DNA from: Posidonia oceanica | Taxonomy: Eukaryota; Streptophyta; Magnoliopsida; Alismatales; Posidoniaceae | NCBI GenBank assembly: GCA_037176725.1 | Contig: JAZBRS010000039.1 | Location: 23,720,001 to 23,784,000, forward strand | Direction of reading: 5' to 3' | DNA: 64,000 nt | In this document: positions 61,016 through 64,000 of the stretch, in pieces | Position numbering within the stretch: position 1 is the stretch's first letter | How the letters are laid out: every line of letters begins with the position of its first letter | Notes under the pieces: model-generated | What the model was told of the DNA's origin: nothing | The model's database searches: none | Seen by the model: only the letters and a program-made list of their open reading frames with translations | Program-made: the position numbers and the translations under genes

Positions 61016-61096
61016 CTCCGGTTGACAGGACTGTAAACTGTCACTCCCGGTTGATAGGACCGTAAACTATCCGGACGATAAGCCCGTCACCTTATC
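61016..61096 (+). other. Terminal hairpins of element 2, closest match to the satellite
   Basis: GACAG/CTGTC (61024-61042), GATAG/CTATC (61053-61071) and GATAAG/CTTATC (61077-61096). 61047-61073 is identical over 27 nt to the reverse complement of satellite positions such as 27947-27973, and the two last hairpins stand in the same order as in a satellite monomer. Confidence 0.88.
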
Positions 61097-61626
61097 ATTT
61101 TTTTTCTCCTTTTCGGCGTGGCCTTGTCCCAGGAAGGCGAAGTCACGCACCCCCTTTCTGCGATAGGAGAGTTGGCCTCTCTCCCCTCGCGCCCCTTTCT
61201 CTTCTCTCTGCTAGCTTGCTCCCCGAGCGGGGACCAGCTGCACCCTGCTTTCCCTTGCTTTGTCGCGCAAGTCTGGCCTCCCTGCCAGATATTCGCGCCA
61301 CATCGCGCCTTTTTATCTTTCCTGCATCATCTCTACACTTTCTTAGCTAGCACTGCATATTACTTCAGTATCACTTGCACAGCATCAGCATTTTCTTCTA
61401 GCTGCACTAACTGTTATACTAACTCTTGCATTGCATTTGCATCAGCATGCATACACACAGCACAGCATCCATCTGCACTGGCATCTTGCATTGCGGCAAC
61501 GGGCTACGATCTTCGGTGCATCCGCCGAATAAGTAGCTCACGCCCATAGCAACCCGCTGCTCCCGTCGGTCAGATAGGGTGTCTTGTCAACCCTGAGCAG
61601 TGGCCACGCTCCACTTGCCCTCGCTC
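61097..61626 (+). other. Region before the element 2 polypurine tract
   Basis: T-rich, then unique sequence rich in TGCAT. Two conserved hairpins: TTCGGTG/CGCCGAA (61512-61529) and CCCTGAGC/GCTCAGGG (61591-61598 with 61623-61630). No gene. Confidence 0.72.
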
Positions 61627-61639
61627 AGGGAGGGGCATC
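61627..61639 (+). promoter_or_regulatory. Polypurine tract of element 2
   Basis: AGGGAGGGG then CATC directly before the 3' LTR; identical to element 1. Confidence 0.86.
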
Positions 61640-64000
61640 TGTTGACACCCCATCATGGCAGGCCCGGACCCTTGGAGCCCTCTTGGTGATTGCTGGATCA
61701 AACCCCGACCAAACCCTAACCCTAACCCTCCTCTCTACCCTCCAAAATCAGCCTGTCTTGGCCCAGACCTTTGCCCCCCTTCCCAACCTCAAAACCCAAC
61801 CAAAATCCATAGGAAAGCCCACCACCATCCACCCAACAAACCTACCCAAAGACCTAGGAATTTCCAAGCCTAACCCATTCCCAAAAACCCTAGAAAACTT
61901 AGGTGAAACTACCTTTTTCTACACCTTGAAACCCCTCCAAAACCTCCTTAGAATCAAACCAAAACTTTGGAACCAAGACTTCAAACCCTAGACTACCCAC
62001 TCACCAATTCTCACCCCATTCCGAGACCATTAAGACCCTCTTCCACCCAAATTATCCTTTTCTCTCTCCGGGATTATTGTTTTCTCTCTCCTCTCTCTCT
62101 CCTTTCATCCCCTTCTCATCCTTTTTCTGGTCTGGTTGTGGGCCCCCTCTGTGCTTCTATCCTTCCTCTATCTTATCCCTATTTTTACTTTATTTTTAAC
62201 CCTTTTTCTGAATTTTAAAAATCATTTTCCTCCAACCTATCCCTTTTCCTCTTATCTCCCTCTTTTTCCATTTCTTTCCTCCTTCTCTTTTCCTTTTCTC
62301 CTTTTTGCAAAAAATCCACAAAAACCCATAAAAATCTGTAAAATCTCAAAACACAAAAGAAACAAATCAGAACCCTAAGAAAAACAATCAAAAAAATGTT
62401 AAACAAGCAATTAACAACTTAAACTTAACTAAAGCAAGCTAAAAAGAAAACCAAACATGCAAACTAAAAAATGCAAAACAAATCAAAAGAAAACACTGAA
62501 AAATCAATGAAAAAGCTAAAATAAAATCAAAACCCACCAAAAATAAAAACTCCATCAGAAGAATTAAAAGACAAACCCTAAAAAGGAGAATTAAAAATCA
62601 AACACTAAAACAAATAATTAAAGAAGGCAAGAGACTTAACCTAATAAACATAAGAAAAACAAGTTAAAAACTTAATTAAAAAAAGAAGAGAAAAACACAT
62701 CTGAAAGGCTTAAGAAACACCCTATCAAACCAGAAAAACCCAACCAAAAACTTCAAGAAAAATCAACAAATAAAAATCAAAACATAACTTAAAAGACTTA
62801 AGAAGGAAAAAACCCTAAGAAGACTACAACTTAAAAATCTAAAATCAACCCTGATTAATAGGAAAATAAATCCTAAAAAATCCTAATTAATATCCTAAGT
62901 GTCCAACAAGGGAAATACAATTTTTAAAACAATTTAAAAAAGGCTTAACAAACATTTAATCAAGTGAAAACCAATTAAGAACAAAACCAAAGCCCTAAAA
63001 CCCTAATCAAGCCCAAAACACATTAATCAACTCAAAATAACCATTAAAAATCTTAATTAAAATCCTAATCTACAGCACAACTCTTCTAATATTTTTATTT
63101 ATTTTTAGTTTATTTTTACCTATTTTATTTCTCCATTCTACCCTCTCTTTCTCTCTTACTTCTCTTTTTCTTTCTTCCCTTTCTTCACTGGGCCCTCCAG
63201 CCCGTTTCTTCTTTTTATTCTTTTATTTTTCTTCGGCCCGCAGCACAGTCCGGCCCACGCACTCCGTCTTCCTCCTTCTCCTTCTGCAAACTTCTTCTGC
63301 AGTTCTTCCCGCGACGGCCGGCTACCATTCCCTCCTCCCATTTGAATTTTAAAGCTCCATCATTTCAGTCTACAGCAGCCCGCCGTCTCCTCCATCTCAG
63401 CACCAAATCCGGAGCCGGTCGCCCCGTCCCCTCCGCTGCAGTGATCGCCAGCCGAGTTTGAATTCCCAGCTCGCGCCCAGCAGCAGCAGCTCCGGCTATA
63501 AGCCTCCCGCTCCTTCCTTTCAATCGGGGGTGCCAGGGTGAGCAAGCCAGAGTGAGCAATCCAGAGCAATCAGAGCAAACCCAGAGAGAGACCAGAATCT
63601 GGATTTTCCTTCCACCTGTGCGACCTTCCTTCTCCTCTGCACTTCTTTCAATTCCAGAAAAAAGAGAGAGCAGAAGAGAGTGTTTGAGAGTCTTCGACGC
63701 CCCGGAGAGAGGCCACCCATCTGAGCCCAATCCCCACACCCAGTTCTCCTCTTTTCTTCTCTGAAAAATTCAGCAAACGTCCTTCTTTCTTTTCCAATCC
63801 CCCAGCACCACTTCAGACCCCCATCCACCTCCCAATTACTCCCCCAACTTCACTCAACGCACTGCCATCTTCACTTCACCCTTTCACGGCCTTCCCACCA
63901 CTGGAACCACCCCCGATCACCCGACACCCCAACTGCAAACCCAACTCAGATCCCTCCAGAATTCCCTTCACTCCAGCCCACCACCTTCTCCCAAATTCTA
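61640..64000 (+). repeat. Element 2 3' LTR, first 2361 bp
   Basis: Begins TGTTGACACC and follows the 5' LTR from 39001 closely, with scattered substitutions and a deletion of about 18-20 bp near 62100. Telomere-like motif near 61714, A-rich block 62330-63060, TATA-like box 63497-63502. The window ends inside the LTR. Confidence 0.94.

Larger units (their letters stand above)
39001..64000 (+). mobile_element. Element 2: Tat-lineage Ty3/gypsy LTR retrotransposon with full gag-pol, 3' end outside window
   Basis: 5' LTR 39001-44774, PBS, leader, a single-frame gag-pro-RT-RNH-aRNH-INT region with four TAG stops, an intact extra ORF, a structured 3' UTR of more than 3 kb, polypurine tract and 2361 bp of 3' LTR. 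It is related to but distinct from element 1: the LTRs start TGTTGACACC rather than TGTAGACACC, and most LTR sequence is diverged. The 5 bp before the element are GCAGG; the right duplication would lie outside. Same orientation as element 1. Confidence 0.95.

Noticed and set aside
1..64000. Host genes, tRNA or rRNA genes
   Set aside because: None recognised; all sequence is accounted for by the satellite array and the two elements.

Overview
The window is repeat-only plant nuclear DNA. No host gene was found. The evidence is two giant Tat-lineage (Ogre/Retand-like) Ty3/gypsy LTR retrotransposons, a tRNA-Arg-type primer site, an archaeal-like second RNase H, and a long 72-bp satellite array. 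It is probably an angiosperm with a large repeat-rich genome; I cannot name the species.

Layout: (1) 1-2210, satellite array. (2) 2211-24417, element 1, complete, 22.2 kb, with 5.1- and 5.0-kb LTRs and a 5-bp target duplication (CTTAT) on both sides. It keeps a gag-protease frame and a downstream extra ORF, but reverse transcriptase, both RNases H and nearly all of integrase are deleted. (3) 24418-39000, the same satellite array continued (about 200 monomers). (4) 39001-64000, element 2, same orientation, with a 5.8-kb 5' LTR and a full gag-pro-RT-RNH-aRNH-INT order in one frame broken by four TAG codons. It also has the extra ORF, a long structured 3' untranslated region and the first 2.4 kb of its 3' LTR; the rest lies outside the window.

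The most striking content is the 3' untranslated region of both elements (about 17.0-19.0 kb and 57.8-61.1 kb). It is built almost entirely from short hairpin modules whose two arms change together (GATAG/CTATC, GACAG/CTGTC, GGTAG/CTACC, GGCA/TGCC, GATAAG/CTTATC, GACAAG/CTTGTC and others). On top of this is a larger order. Six copies of a hub motif (TATACGGCTGAYATCC, then AGTAACTRTCC) are spaced by arms, and the bases after hub n pair with the bases before hub n+1. The bases before hub 1 pair with those after hub 6, closing the figure. The six-hub rosette is present in both elements with the same hub order, while most arm stems differ in sequence and still pair. I know of no description of this structure.

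The 72-bp satellite is the antisense of two adjacent hairpin modules of this 3' region (27-nt exact match with element 2), so it probably arose from such an element. Both elements have inserted at the same hairpin of a satellite monomer. Other points: a triplicated primer-binding site in element 1, a PBS fragment inside the LTRs, a predicted leader intron, and a plant-mobile-domain-like ORF kept in both elements directly upstream of the hairpin region.
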